Shown here piece by piece: positions 49,877-58,747 of a DNA stretch of 64,000 bases. Position 1 is the stretch's first letter; every line of letters begins with the position of its first letter. The DNA is from Bacillota bacterium (GTDB lineage: Bacteria > Bacillota > Clostridia > Christensenellales > CAG-314), in contig JAEWZT010000001.1 in the NCBI GenBank assembly GCA_023458375.1, positions 124,001 through 188,000 on the forward strand, written 5' to 3'. The translations under genes and the position numbers were made by a program. The notes beneath the pieces are model-generated. The model was not told where the DNA came from and searched no databases. It was given only the letters and a program-made list of their open reading frames with translations.

Positions 49877-50257
49877 CTATGCGTTTTCCTTTTCCTTTTT
49901 TACGCGGTAGTCCGCAATGGCGGCGTGGATAGCTTCTTCGGCAAGCATTGAGCAGTGTATCTTTTGGGGGGGAAGCCCTTCCAAATACTCCACAATTTTG
50001 GAGTTAGTAACCTGCAACGCCTCATCCAAAGTCATACCCTTTACCATTTCGGTGGCGGTAGTACTTGTAGCTATCGCCGCGGTGCAGCCGTAAGTTTGAA
50101 ACTTAGCGTCAACAATTCTGTCATCGGCAATTTTTAAAGTAATTTTCATAATATCGCCGCAGGTGGCGTTGCCTACAATGCCTACACCGTCGGCGTCCTC
50201 AATTACCCCCACGTTTTTGGGGTTGGCAAAAGCCTCCAAAACTCTATCGTTATACAT
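49877..50257 (-). CDS. iscU: Iron-sulfur cluster scaffold protein IscU/NifU N-terminal type
   Basis: A 126-residue scaffold on which NifS-derived sulfur and iron assemble clusters. Cluster ligands are C33 (NATCGD, with D35), C58 (TYGCTA) and C102 (KIHCSML). The length matches single-domain IscU. It overlaps nifS by eight bases and ends the operon. Confidence 0.93.
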   Translation of the reverse strand: MYNDRVLEAFANPKNVGVIEDADGVGIVGNATCGDIMKITLKIADDRIVDAKFQTYGCTAAIATSTTATEMVKGMTLDEALQVTNSKIVEYLEGLPPQKIHCSMLAEEAIHAAIADYRVKKEKENA

Positions 50258-51431
50258 TTTTTATCTCCCCCTCTTTTAAACTGAACAAAGGCGAAATGGC
50301 GCGCAATCTTTCAACGCTTTGAGCCAAAACCTTTGCCGCGTAATCCGCGTCATCTTTTGTGTTATGTTTTCCGAAAGAAAATCTCATTGAACCGTGCGCC
50401 TTTTCTACCTCTACGCCCATTGCAAGCAAAACGTGGGAAGGCTCTAAGCTTTGAGAAGAACAAGCCGAACCGCTTGATACCGCAATGCCGGCAAAGTCCA
50501 AAAGGGTAAGCAACCCGTCGCCCTCAATAAACTCAAAATAAAAATTAGCGTTGCCCGGAAGCCTGTATTCCCTGCTGCCGTTATACTTGCAGTAAGGAAT
50601 TGTTTTTTCTACCTGCGCGACAAAATAATCCCTTATTTCCTTTATTTCTTGAGAGTTTTGCTGCATTTCCTTAACGGCTTTTTCAATGGCCGCGCCCATT
50701 CCAACTACTGCGGGGGTGTTCGTCGTGCCTCCGCGCTGCGCCCTTTCCTGTCCGCCGCCAACTATTAATTTATCAATTTTTATGCCGTTTTTAATATACA
50801 GCGCGCCCGCGCCCTTAGGTCCGTAAAACTTATGGGCGGAAATTGTCGCAAGGTCAACGTTTAACTCTTTTACGTTTAGTGGAACCGCTCCGCAAGCCTG
50901 CACGCAGTCGCAATGCAAAAGCGCGCCCGCGCCGTGGACCAGCTTTTCTATTTCGCTAATAGGCTGAATTGTGCCTACCTCGTTGTTTGCAAGCATTATT
51001 GATACCAGAACCGTATTTTTTCTTATAAGTTTTTTTAACCCGCCAAGCTTAACGACGCCTTCGCCGTCAACGGGCGCATAGGAAACTTCAAAGCCGTTTT
51101 TTTTCAGCCACTGCGCGGCATTCAGCACAGAGTGATGCTCAACAGCGCTTACTATGATATGGTTTCCACTGTCTTTGCGTAAGTTTGCCCCGCCTTTTAC
51201 CGCCCAGTTATTGGCTTCGCTGCCCGTTCCCGTAAAGTAAATTTCATTGGGGTTGGCGCCTAAGGCGGAAGCGACTTGCTCGCGCGCTATATTTACCGCC
51301 TTTGCCGTTTCTTTACCCCAGGAGTGAAGGCTGTTTGGGTTGCCGAACTTTTCGCAAAAATACGGCCTCATAACCTCAAACACGCCCTCGTCAAGCTGCG
51401 TTGTGGCGGCGTTGTCAAGATATATTCTCAT
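50250..51431 (-). CDS. nifS: Cysteine desulfurase NifS/IscS
   Basis: A PLP enzyme that releases sulfur from cysteine for cluster assembly. Its 393 residues include YLDNAATT, the PLP-lysine K201 in SAHKFYGPKGAGALY, and the persulfide cysteine C324 in SSGSACSSQS, a group I active-site loop. It overlaps iscR by 17 bases and iscU by eight, indicating tight coupling. Confidence 0.94.
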   Translation of the reverse strand: MRIYLDNAATTQLDEGVFEVMRPYFCEKFGNPNSLHSWGKETAKAVNIAREQVASALGANPNEIYFTGTGSEANNWAVKGGANLRKDSGNHIIVSAVEHHSVLNAAQWLKKNGFEVSYAPVDGEGVVKLGGLKKLIRKNTVLVSIMLANNEVGTIQPISEIEKLVHGAGALLHCDCVQACGAVPLNVKELNVDLATISAHKFYGPKGAGALYIKNGIKIDKLIVGGGQERAQRGGTTNTPAVVGMGAAIEKAVKEMQQNSQEIKEIRDYFVAQVEKTIPYCKYNGSREYRLPGNANFYFEFIEGDGLLTLLDFAGIAVSSGSACSSQSLEPSHVLLAMGVEVEKAHGSMRFSFGKHNTKDDADYAAKVLAQSVERLRAISPLFSLKEGEIKNV

Positions 51432-51828
51432 AACTCTCCTCTACAAGCTCTTTAAGACTTATTCCGTCCAAATAGCCGTTTATATGTTTGTATAAATTAT
51501 TAAACAGTTTGTGCGCCGAACAGGTAGGTTTTCCTTTGCAGTTTCTGCTGATGCAGTCAACGATTATTAGATTGTTTTCACAGCTTCTGAGCACCTTTCC
51601 AACGCTTATGTTTTGCGGGTCATCGGCTAAGGCGTAGCCGCCTTTTGCGCCGCGCTGAGCTACGACTATACCCTCTTTTTTTAGAATGGACATAATCTGC
51701 TCAATATATTTTTCCCCTATGCCGATGGAAGAAGAAATCTCTGAAACGGACACCGTTTCTTTTTGATAATTTCTAGCGAGCATAACCGCGCTGTAAAGCC
51801 CGTATCTCGCCTTAGTTGACATTTTCAT
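51415..51828 (-). CDS. iscR: Rrf2 family iron-sulfur sensing regulator IscR
   Basis: A 137-residue winged-helix repressor. The N-terminal MSTKARYGLYSAVMLA and KYIEQIMSILKKEGIVVAQRGAKGGY form the DNA-binding domain. C92, C97, C103 and H106 provide the expected [2Fe-2S] ligands (an extra C83 precedes them), close in spacing to Escherichia coli IscR. It is first in the iscR-nifS-iscU operon and probably represses it when cluster-loaded. Confidence 0.9.
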   Translation of the reverse strand: MKMSTKARYGLYSAVMLARNYQKETVSVSEISSSIGIGEKYIEQIMSILKKEGIVVAQRGAKGGYALADDPQNISVGKVLRSCENNLIIVDCISRNCKGKPTCSAHKLFNNLYKHINGYLDGISLKELVEESYENIS

Positions 51829-51839
51829 TTCAATTCCTA

Positions 51840-51885
51840 CCTAATTACTAGGATAAGTATATCACGCGGAAATTATGCCCGTCAA
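51840..51885 (-). promoter_or_regulatory. iscR promoter with candidate operator
   Basis: TTGACG (51880-51885), an 18-base spacer and TATACT (51856-51861) on the minus strand. Just downstream, at the expected start site, CCTA and TAGG form an inverted repeat (51840-51852, 5-base centre). It is well placed for autoregulation by IscR. Confidence 0.6.
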
Positions 51886-51960
51886 CCGTTTATTGTAAGA
51901 AAAATACAATATTTTAGCTAAATTAAAGCGACACAAAAAGACATTTTTATTTAAGAAAAA

Positions 51961-51991
51961 AGTTATTCCGCACATTGTCTGCGGAATAACT
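51961..51991 (-). terminator. Terminator after glyA
   Basis: A perfect 12-base-pair stem (AGTTATTCCGCA with its complement, 51961-51972 and 51980-51991) with T runs on both sides. On the minus strand it ends the trxA-glyA unit about 70 bases after the glyA stop. Confidence 0.9.
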
Positions 51992-52060
51992 TTTTATAAA
52001 TAATCTTATTAGTTATGTTTTTGGTTATTTGTAATACCGCTATGTCTTAAAGGGTAAAAT

Positions 52061-53314
52061 TTACTCAATTATATCCTTTTCGTAAAGGGGAAACCTTTGA
52101 GTAATTGAAAGCACTTCCTTTAAACAGCTTTCAAGGCAGCTTTCTTTTTCTTTAATAACTCTGCCTACAATGTTGCCTATTGCAACCATTTCCTTTTCGC
52201 CCATTCCGCGCGTGGTGGCTGCGGGCGTACCCAATCTTATACCGCTTGCAACTTTGGGGGGAAGGGGGTCAAAGGGAATTGTATTGGCATTTACGGTAAT
52301 GTGTATACTGTCAAGCGTTTCCGTCATTATTTTGCCCGTATAGCCCGTCCCTGTCAAATCGGCTAAAATAAGGTGATTGTCGGTGCCCCCCGAAACAAGC
52401 CTTACACCCTCTTTTATAAGAGTTTTAGCCAAAGTTTGAGCGTTATCCAACACTTTTTGCTGATAAACTTTAAATTCGGGGCTTAAAGCCTCTAAAAAAC
52501 AAACTGCTTTGGCGCCTATAATATGCATTAAAGGACCGCCTTGGCTGCCGGGAAATATGGCGCTGTCAATTTTTTTAGCCCATTCTTTTTTACATAAAAT
52601 CAAGCCTCCGCGGGGACCGCGCAAAGTCTTGTGCGTCGTTGTGGTAACGGCGTCGGCGTAAGGAACGGGAGAGGGATGAAGCCCCGCCGCAACAAGCCCC
52701 GCCACGTGAGCCATATCCACCATTAAAATTGCGCCTATCTTGTCGGCAATTTTCCTAAAACGCTTATAGTCAATAAAGCGTGCGTATGCAGAAGCGCCCG
52801 CCACAATGAGTTTAGGCTTACTTTGCAGCGCAATATTTTCCACCTCGCCATAATCAATTCTTTCCGTAGCGGCGTCTACGCCGTAAGGGACAATATTGAA
52901 ATACTTTCCGCTTATATTTACGGGGCTGCCGTGGGAAAGGTGTCCGCCGTGGGAGAGGTTCATAGCCATTATGGTATCGCCGGGCTTTAAAAAGGCAAGG
53001 TATACCGCGGTGTTTGCGTTTGCGCCGCAGTGGGGCTGAACGTTAGCGTGTTCGGCGTTAAAAAGTTCTTTGGCTCTGTCGCGCGCCAGGTCTTCGGCAA
53101 TGTCAACGCATTCGCACCCGCCGTAATAACGCGCACGGGGGTAGCCTTCGGCATATTTATTTGTCAGGTGGCTTCCCATGGCGGCTAAAACCGCAGGGGA
53201 AGCGAAGTTTTCGCTTGCGATTAACTCAATATTTTGCCTTTGCCTTGTAAGCTCTTTTTTATAAGCATCATAAAGTTGGGGATCTTTTTCTTTCAGAACC
53301 CTCAAATCTACCAT
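52061..53314 (-). CDS. glyA: Serine hydroxymethyltransferase
   Basis: A PLP enzyme that moves one carbon from serine to tetrahydrofolate, giving glycine. Its 417 residues contain IELIASENFASPAV, NKYAEGYPRARYYGG, the PLP-lysine in TTTTHKTLRGPRGG and GIRLGTPAATTRGM. The cofactor loop reads VQPHCGANAN rather than the commoner SGSQAN. It follows trxA by 16 bases. Confidence 0.95.
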   Translation of the reverse strand: MVDLRVLKEKDPQLYDAYKKELTRQRQNIELIASENFASPAVLAAMGSHLTNKYAEGYPRARYYGGCECVDIAEDLARDRAKELFNAEHANVQPHCGANANTAVYLAFLKPGDTIMAMNLSHGGHLSHGSPVNISGKYFNIVPYGVDAATERIDYGEVENIALQSKPKLIVAGASAYARFIDYKRFRKIADKIGAILMVDMAHVAGLVAAGLHPSPVPYADAVTTTTHKTLRGPRGGLILCKKEWAKKIDSAIFPGSQGGPLMHIIGAKAVCFLEALSPEFKVYQQKVLDNAQTLAKTLIKEGVRLVSGGTDNHLILADLTGTGYTGKIMTETLDSIHITVNANTIPFDPLPPKVASGIRLGTPAATTRGMGEKEMVAIGNIVGRVIKEKESCLESCLKEVLSITQRFPLYEKDIIE

Positions 53315-53330
53315 ATCTATTTACCTCATT

Positions 53331-53651
53331 TTATAAATACTTTTCTATTAAAGCGACGATTTGTTCTTGCGGGACTACGCCTACAATACGGTCAACAAGC
53401 TTTCCGTTCTTATATATGCAAAGGTTGGGAATAGCGCTGACGGCGGCGGCGTTTGAAAGCTCGGCGTTTTCGTCAACGTTGACCTTGCCGATTTTAGCTT
53501 TATCCCCTATTTTTTCCGCGACAAGCTCTAATATGGGCGCAACCATTCTGCAAGGTCCGCACCAAGAAGCCCAGTAATCAACAAGCGTTACGCCGCTGCT
53601 GATAAATTGTTTGAAGTTTTTTCCGTCTAACACAGTGATTTTATCACTCAT
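53331..53651 (-). CDS. trxA: Thioredoxin
   Basis: A 106-residue cytosolic disulfide reductase with active site WASWCGPCRM (C31, C34) and the cis-proline segment VSAIPNLCIYKNGK. CGGAGG precedes the ATG. It shares a transcription unit with glyA; a clear promoter was not found in the 95-base gap after aspS. Confidence 0.94.
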   Translation of the reverse strand: MSDKITVLDGKNFKQFISSGVTLVDYWASWCGPCRMVAPILELVAEKIGDKAKIGKVNVDENAELSNAAAVSAIPNLCIYKNGKLVDRIVGVVPQEQIVALIEKYL

Positions 53652-53746
53652 CGTTGTTACCTCCGAGTATTTTTGTTTTTATATAGCAATATTGGTTGTT
53701 ATTATATCTTTTGTAAATTCGGCGTGCATTATCTGCCCGTTTTTCA

Positions 53747-55543
53747 TTATTCTTTTTCTTTTTTGGTGTTGGTAATAAAAAGCTCGTCAAGCTGGCGCTT
53801 ATCCACTTCGCTGGGGGCTTTTGTCATCATGCAAGTAGCAGTTTGAGTTTTGGGGAAAGCTATAACTTCCCTTATGCTGTCCGTTTGGCACATTGTCATT
53901 ACAAGCCTGTCAAGCCCTAAGGCAAGCCCGCCGTGAGGAGGGGTGCCGTAATTAAAAGCGCCTACAAAGAAACCGAAACGCTCTGTAATATCTTTTTCCG
54001 AAAGCCCGATAACTTCAAACATTTTGCGCTGCAAGTCGCGGTTGTATATTCTCATACTGCCGCCCCCTATTTCGTCGCCGTTTATGACAATGTCGTAGGC
54101 TTTGGCGCGCGCCTTTTGAGGGGCGGTGTCAAGCAGATGCAAATCTTCTTCTTTGGGGCTTGTAAAAGGGTGGTGCTTGGCGTTGTATTTTTTATCTTCC
54201 TCGCTATATTCCAAAAGGGGGAAATCAACTACCCAGAGGGCTTTAAAATCGTTTTTATCAATCAAATTGAATTTCTGCGCCAAATGGCAACGCAGCGCGC
54301 CCAAAGCTGTATGCGCAACGTCAAAGCCGTCGGCAACGATTAAAGCGGTGTCGCCCTTTTCAAGGGAAAGATAAGCTTCTATACTGCTTAATGTATCTTG
54401 GCTTACAGCTTTTGCAAAGGAACAGCGAACGCCTTCCTTGCCTAAGCCAAGCCAAACAAGATTTTTTGCCTTGTAAGTTTTGACAAACTCACTAAGCTTG
54501 TCAAGTTCTTTTCTGCTCAGTTTTTCCTCACCGTCTTTAACTACGATTGCGGAAACAACGCCGCCGCTCGCAAGGGCGTTTTCAAACAAAGCAAAGCCGC
54601 TGTTTTTAACGGTTTTTTCAATATTTACTATTTCCATTGCAAAGCGCAAGTCGGGCTTATCGCTTCCGAAACGGTTCATAGCTTCCGCATAAGTAATGCG
54701 CGGCAGCTTTTGAGGCAATGTATGATTTAGCAGTTTGGAAAAAAGCTCTTTAATAAGTTCTTCCGTAAGCTGAATAATCTGCTCTTCACTGTCCACAAAG
54801 GACATTTCAATGTCAACCTGCGTGAACTCGGGCTGCCTGTTGGCGCGCAAGTCCTCGTCTCTGAAACAGCGCGCTATTTGGTAATACCTGTCAAGTCCCC
54901 CTATCATCAAAAGTTGCTTGTAAAGCTGGGGCGACTGCGGCAAGGCGTAATAATTTCCGGGGTGAACGCGGCTGGGAACTAAGTAGTCGCGCGCGCCTTC
55001 GGGCGTGCTTTTGCCTAAAAACGGCGTTTCAACTTCAATGAAACGTCGGCTTTCTAAAAATTTTCTGCAAAGAGAGCAAATCTTACTCCGCATAATAAGG
55101 TTTTGCTGTAAATCGGCGCGCCTTAAATCCAAATACCTGTATTGCAGGCGTAAAAGTTCTCCCGCGCTGTCGTCGCCTACGGAAAAAGGCGGCGTGTCTG
55201 CGTGCGACAAAATTTTAAGCTCCTCAGCCTCAATTTCAATTTCGCCCGTAGCCATTGATTTGTTTACGTTGTCTTGGCTTCTTGCCGCAACTACGCCCGT
55301 TACGGCAACGACGTATTCAAGCTTTAATTCCGAAGCTTTGTTAAATAATTTTTTGTCTGTTTCCGTTCCTTTAAACACCGCTTGGCAAATACCCGAAACG
55401 TCCCTTACCTGTATAAAAATTAAGCCGCCCAGGTCGCGTCTGCGGTGCGTCCAGCCCATTACTGTAACGCGTTTGCCTATTTCAGAAGCGGTAAGCTCTC
55501 CGCAATAATGGCTTCTTTGCTGTCCTTGTAAAAACTCTGTCAT
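53747..55543 (-). CDS. aspS: Aspartyl-tRNA synthetase
   Basis: A class II synthetase of 598 residues. An N-terminal anticodon-binding OB fold (about 15-110, GWTHRRRDLGGLIFIQVRD) precedes the catalytic domain. Motif 2 lies in IARCFRDEDLRANRQPEFTQVDIEMSF and motif 3 in HGGLALGLDRLVM. The bacterial insertion (GAD) domain lies between them (about 290-420). It is the last gene of the yifB-dprA-topA-trmFO-hslVU-aspS operon. Whether it also charges tRNA-Asn cannot be told. Confidence 0.95.
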   Translation of the reverse strand: MTEFLQGQQRSHYCGELTASEIGKRVTVMGWTHRRRDLGGLIFIQVRDVSGICQAVFKGTETDKKLFNKASELKLEYVVAVTGVVAARSQDNVNKSMATGEIEIEAEELKILSHADTPPFSVGDDSAGELLRLQYRYLDLRRADLQQNLIMRSKICSLCRKFLESRRFIEVETPFLGKSTPEGARDYLVPSRVHPGNYYALPQSPQLYKQLLMIGGLDRYYQIARCFRDEDLRANRQPEFTQVDIEMSFVDSEEQIIQLTEELIKELFSKLLNHTLPQKLPRITYAEAMNRFGSDKPDLRFAMEIVNIEKTVKNSGFALFENALASGGVVSAIVVKDGEEKLSRKELDKLSEFVKTYKAKNLVWLGLGKEGVRCSFAKAVSQDTLSSIEAYLSLEKGDTALIVADGFDVAHTALGALRCHLAQKFNLIDKNDFKALWVVDFPLLEYSEEDKKYNAKHHPFTSPKEEDLHLLDTAPQKARAKAYDIVINGDEIGGGSMRIYNRDLQRKMFEVIGLSEKDITERFGFFVGAFNYGTPPHGGLALGLDRLVMTMCQTDSIREVIAFPKTQTATCMMTKAPSEVDKRQLDELFITNTKKEKE

Positions 55544-55561
55544 ATAAGTGCCGTCCTTAGT

Positions 55562-56845
55562 TTACAAAACGTATTTTTTAAGGTTTAGCGATTTTGCTTT
55601 GCCTTTGTAGTATTCGTTGACGTAAGCCCCGTCAATGACAATTTTTTTAGGCTCATCCCCGGCGTTATAGGAAATCTCTTCCGTAAGGCTTTCCAAAACC
55701 GTTTGCAGACGCCGTGCGCCGATATCTTCTAAGGTGTTGTTTTGGTCTTCCGCTATGGCGGCGATTTCCTCAATGCCGTCGGCACTAAACTCCAAATCCA
55801 CGTTGTCAACGGAAAGAAGTTTTTGATACTGCCCTATAATAGCGTTTTCAGGCTCTGTAAGGATTTTGATAAAATCCGTCTTGCCTAAGCTGCTAAGCTC
55901 CACTAAAACGGGAAAACGCCCTTGCAGTTCGGGAATCAAATCGGAAACGCTGGAAATATGAAAGGCGCCGCTTGCTATAAACAAAATATAATCCGTGCGG
56001 ACGTTTCCGTATTTTGTGGACACCGAACAACCTTCAACGATGGGAAGAATATCCCTTTGCACGCCCTCGCGCGATACGTCGGGTCCGTTTTGGTTGCTTT
56101 TGCCCGCGATTTTATCAAGTTCGTCAATAAAGATGATACCGTCGTTTTCCGCGCGTTTTATGGCTTCTTCCGTTACCCATTCAAGGTCAATAAGCTTTTC
56201 CCCTTCTTCGGCGGCGAAAAGCTTTACCGCCTCTCCCACCGTAACGGTGCGCTTTTTGGTTTTTTTGGGCATCATTCCGCCGAATATGCTTCCCAAATTT
56301 ATTTGACCGCTTCCCGGCACAAGTTCAATATTGGGCTGTTTTTCCACAACGGTAATATCAATTGTTAAGTGGTCTAAGCGTCCTAAGGCTATTTCATCCT
56401 TTACGTCAGTATCGTTAATTCCTTCGGGAAGCTTGCTTTTATCCGTTAAAACAAGCTTTGTTACCTTGTCAACGGCTATATTGCGCGCTTTTTCCTCGTT
56501 GTCTTTAAACTTTTCCTCTTTAACAAGCCTTATTGCCACCTCAACAAGGTCGCGTATCATAGACTCAACGTCTCTGCCCACATAGCCCACTTCGGTGTAT
56601 TTGGTAGCCTCAACCTTCAAAAAAGGCGCTTTAACAAGCTTTGCCAAGCGTCGGGCGATTTCCGTTTTTCCTACTCCCGTAGGACCCTTTAATATAATAT
56701 TTTTTGGAGTTATTTCCTCTTTGTCTTTATCGGTAAGCTTGCTGCGCCTGTATCTGTTTCTTAAAGCTATGGCGACAAGCTTTTTAGCTTCCGTTTGACC
56801 GATAATATATTTATCAAGCTGTGCGACTATTTCTTTGGGAGTCAT
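55562..56845 (-). CDS. hslU: ATP-dependent protease ATPase subunit HslU
   Basis: An AAA+ unfoldase that feeds HslV. Its 427 residues include MTPKEIVAQLDKYIIGQ, Walker A GPTGVGKTEIARRLA, the pore loop region TKYTEVGYVGRDVE, Walker B GIIFIDELDKIAG and sensor SGAFH. The C-terminal tail is short and hydrophobic, as required to dock in HslV. The intermediate domain is rather short. It begins one base after hslV. Confidence 0.95.
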   Translation of the reverse strand: MTPKEIVAQLDKYIIGQTEAKKLVAIALRNRYRRSKLTDKDKEEITPKNIILKGPTGVGKTEIARRLAKLVKAPFLKVEATKYTEVGYVGRDVESMIRDLVEVAIRLVKEEKFKDNEEKARNIAVDKVTKLVLTDKSKLPEGINDTDVKDEIALGRLDHLTIDITVVEKQPNIELVPGSGQINLGSIFGGMMPKKTKKRTVTVGEAVKLFAAEEGEKLIDLEWVTEEAIKRAENDGIIFIDELDKIAGKSNQNGPDVSREGVQRDILPIVEGCSVSTKYGNVRTDYILFIASGAFHISSVSDLIPELQGRFPVLVELSSLGKTDFIKILTEPENAIIGQYQKLLSVDNVDLEFSADGIEEIAAIAEDQNNTLEDIGARRLQTVLESLTEEISYNAGDEPKKIVIDGAYVNEYYKGKAKSLNLKKYVL

Positions 56846-56846
56846 A

Positions 56847-57398
56847 CTACACTTCCTCCACCGTTATATTTCCGTTAGTGAACACGCAAATCTCACTTGC
56901 AATTTTTAAAGCTTTTTGAGCGATATCTTTTGCCAAAAGGTCTGTGTTTTGGTGCATAGCTCTGGCCGCCGCAAGGGCATAATTACCGCCGCTGCCTATC
57001 GCGCAAATGTCGTTTTCCGGCTCAATGACGTCGCCCGCGCCGCTAAGCACAAAAAAACTTGCGCTGTCAGCGACAATCATCATAGCGTCAAGTTTTCTAA
57101 GCATTTTATCGCTGCGCCACAACTGCGCAAGCTCAACGGAACTGCGCATAAGATTGCCGCTGTATTTTTGAAGCATACCCTCAAATTTTTCCGACAGGGT
57201 AAAGGCGTCGGCTACCGTGCCGGCAAAACCTATTACCACCTTACCGTCGTATATCCTGCGGACTTTGACGGCGTTGCCTTTCATTATTGTGTTTTGACCC
57301 TGCGTTATTTGACCGTCGCCTGCAACGGCGATTTTACCGCCTTTGCGGACGGCGCATATTGTTGTTCCTTTTACAAAATCCGAAACTACTTCCGACAT
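56847..57398 (-). CDS. hslV: ATP-dependent protease peptidase subunit HslV with N-terminal propeptide
   Basis: A proteasome-like threonine peptidase of 183 residues. The conserved TTICAVRKGGKIAVAGDGQIT begins at residue 12, so 11 residues must be removed to expose T12. Most bacterial HslV proteins lose only the initiator methionine. No in-frame start lies between, and AAAGGAG stands ten bases before the ATG, so the extension is real. GFAGTVADAFTL and GSGGNYALAAARA complete the family signature. It forms a pair with hslU. Confidence 0.93.
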   Translation of the reverse strand: MSEVVSDFVKGTTICAVRKGGKIAVAGDGQITQGQNTIMKGNAVKVRRIYDGKVVIGFAGTVADAFTLSEKFEGMLQKYSGNLMRSSVELAQLWRSDKMLRKLDAMMIVADSASFFVLSGAGDVIEPENDICAIGSGGNYALAAARAMHQNTDLLAKDIAQKALKIASEICVFTNGNITVEEV

Positions 57399-57403
57399 GA
57401 TTT

Positions 57404-58747
57404 TTATACTCCTTTTTGAAGGATTTCCCTAAGGATATTCAAAGAGCGTTGAGCCATTAAAAGCTTTTTTTCCCTCTTATCTTTAACAATCGTATCAAGA
57501 GGGGGAAGCAAGCCGTAGTTGGCGTTCATAGGTTGAAAATCTACGTTTGGCGCAACTATGTAAGATGATAATGCACCAATCATCGTGTTGTTGTCAAGCG
57601 TTAAGCAAGGCTTGCCGTAAATAAGGCGGCTGACGTTTATGCCCGCCATAAGCCCGCTGGCAATAGATTCGCAGTAGCCCTCAACGCCTGTAATCTGCCC
57701 CGCAAACAATATTCTGCCGTTACTTTTTGCCTGCTGCGTTTGCTCTAAAAGGCGGGGAGAATTTATAAATATATTTTTATGCATTACCCCGTAGCGGGAA
57801 AACTCGGCATTTTTTAAAGCGGGGATAAGTGAAAAAACCCTTTTCTGCTCTTTAAAAAGCATATTGGTTTGGCATCCCACAAGATTAAACAGCGTCCCCT
57901 CTTTATTTTCTTTTCTTAGCTGCATGACTGCGTAAGGACGGTTGCCTTGGCTGTCTTTAAGCCCTACGGGTTTAAACATGGCGTATCTGATAGTGTCCAT
58001 TCCCCTTTGAGCCATTATCTCTACCGGCATACAGCTTTCAAATACCTTAGCCTCTTCCTGACTTAAAACTACTCTTTCCGCCTCTATTAAGTTTTCCCAA
58101 AAACGTGAAAACTCTTCCTTGGTAAGGGGACAGTTTAAGTAATCCTCCCCCTCTTCTTCCCCTTGCTCTTCCTCCTGGCTTTTTTCCTTTTGCCGTCCCT
58201 TGCCGTAACGGTTGGCATAAAAAGCGCTTGACATATCTATGCTTTCCTTTGTAACGATAGGCGCGACAGCATCGTAAAAAGATAAAAACTCGCCGCAAAA
58301 AGCCCTTAAAGAGGGCAAAAGATCGTCGTTGGTTAAAGGACCCGTCGCTACTATGACATATTCGTCCTCTTGGGGAATTATATTATTCTCGCTTTTATTT
58401 ACAATTTTTATATTAGGAAACTCGCGCATACGCTTAGTAACCAAAGAAGAAAACTCCTCTCTGTTTACCGCAAGCGCGCTTCCCGCTGGCACACGGCAAG
58501 CATTGGCGCAGTCAATTAAAAGACTGTCCAGAGTTTTTAATTCTTGTTTAATCAAACCCGAACCGCTTGACAACTCCTCGCTTTTTAATGAGTTGCTGCA
58601 CACCAGTTCGGCGAAAGTGTCAAGAATATGCGCCGCGCTGTGTTTAATGGGCTTGCTTTCCACCAAAGTAACTTCAACGCCTCTTTTTGCCGCCTGATAC
58701 GCCGCCTCGCAGCCCGCGAGCCCTGCGCCGATAATTTTAAGCTTCAT
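57404..58747 (-). CDS. trmFO: Methylenetetrahydrofolate-tRNA-(uracil-5-)-methyltransferase TrmFO
   Basis: A flavoenzyme that makes m5U54 in tRNA using methylenetetrahydrofolate. Its 447 residues start KLKIIGAGLAGCEAAYQAAKRG (FAD site) and include HILDTFAELVCSNSLKSEEL and the folate-site FAGQITGVEGYCESIASGLMAG. A charged Glu-rich insertion (around residues 184-198) interrupts the region after YANRYGKGRQ. It overlaps topA by 11 bases and precedes hslV by five. Confidence 0.94.
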   Translation of the reverse strand: MKLKIIGAGLAGCEAAYQAAKRGVEVTLVESKPIKHSAAHILDTFAELVCSNSLKSEELSSGSGLIKQELKTLDSLLIDCANACRVPAGSALAVNREEFSSLVTKRMREFPNIKIVNKSENNIIPQEDEYVIVATGPLTNDDLLPSLRAFCGEFLSFYDAVAPIVTKESIDMSSAFYANRYGKGRQKEKSQEEEQGEEEGEDYLNCPLTKEEFSRFWENLIEAERVVLSQEEAKVFESCMPVEIMAQRGMDTIRYAMFKPVGLKDSQGNRPYAVMQLRKENKEGTLFNLVGCQTNMLFKEQKRVFSLIPALKNAEFSRYGVMHKNIFINSPRLLEQTQQAKSNGRILFAGQITGVEGYCESIASGLMAGINVSRLIYGKPCLTLDNNTMIGALSSYIVAPNVDFQPMNANYGLLPPLDTIVKDKREKKLLMAQRSLNILREILQKGV

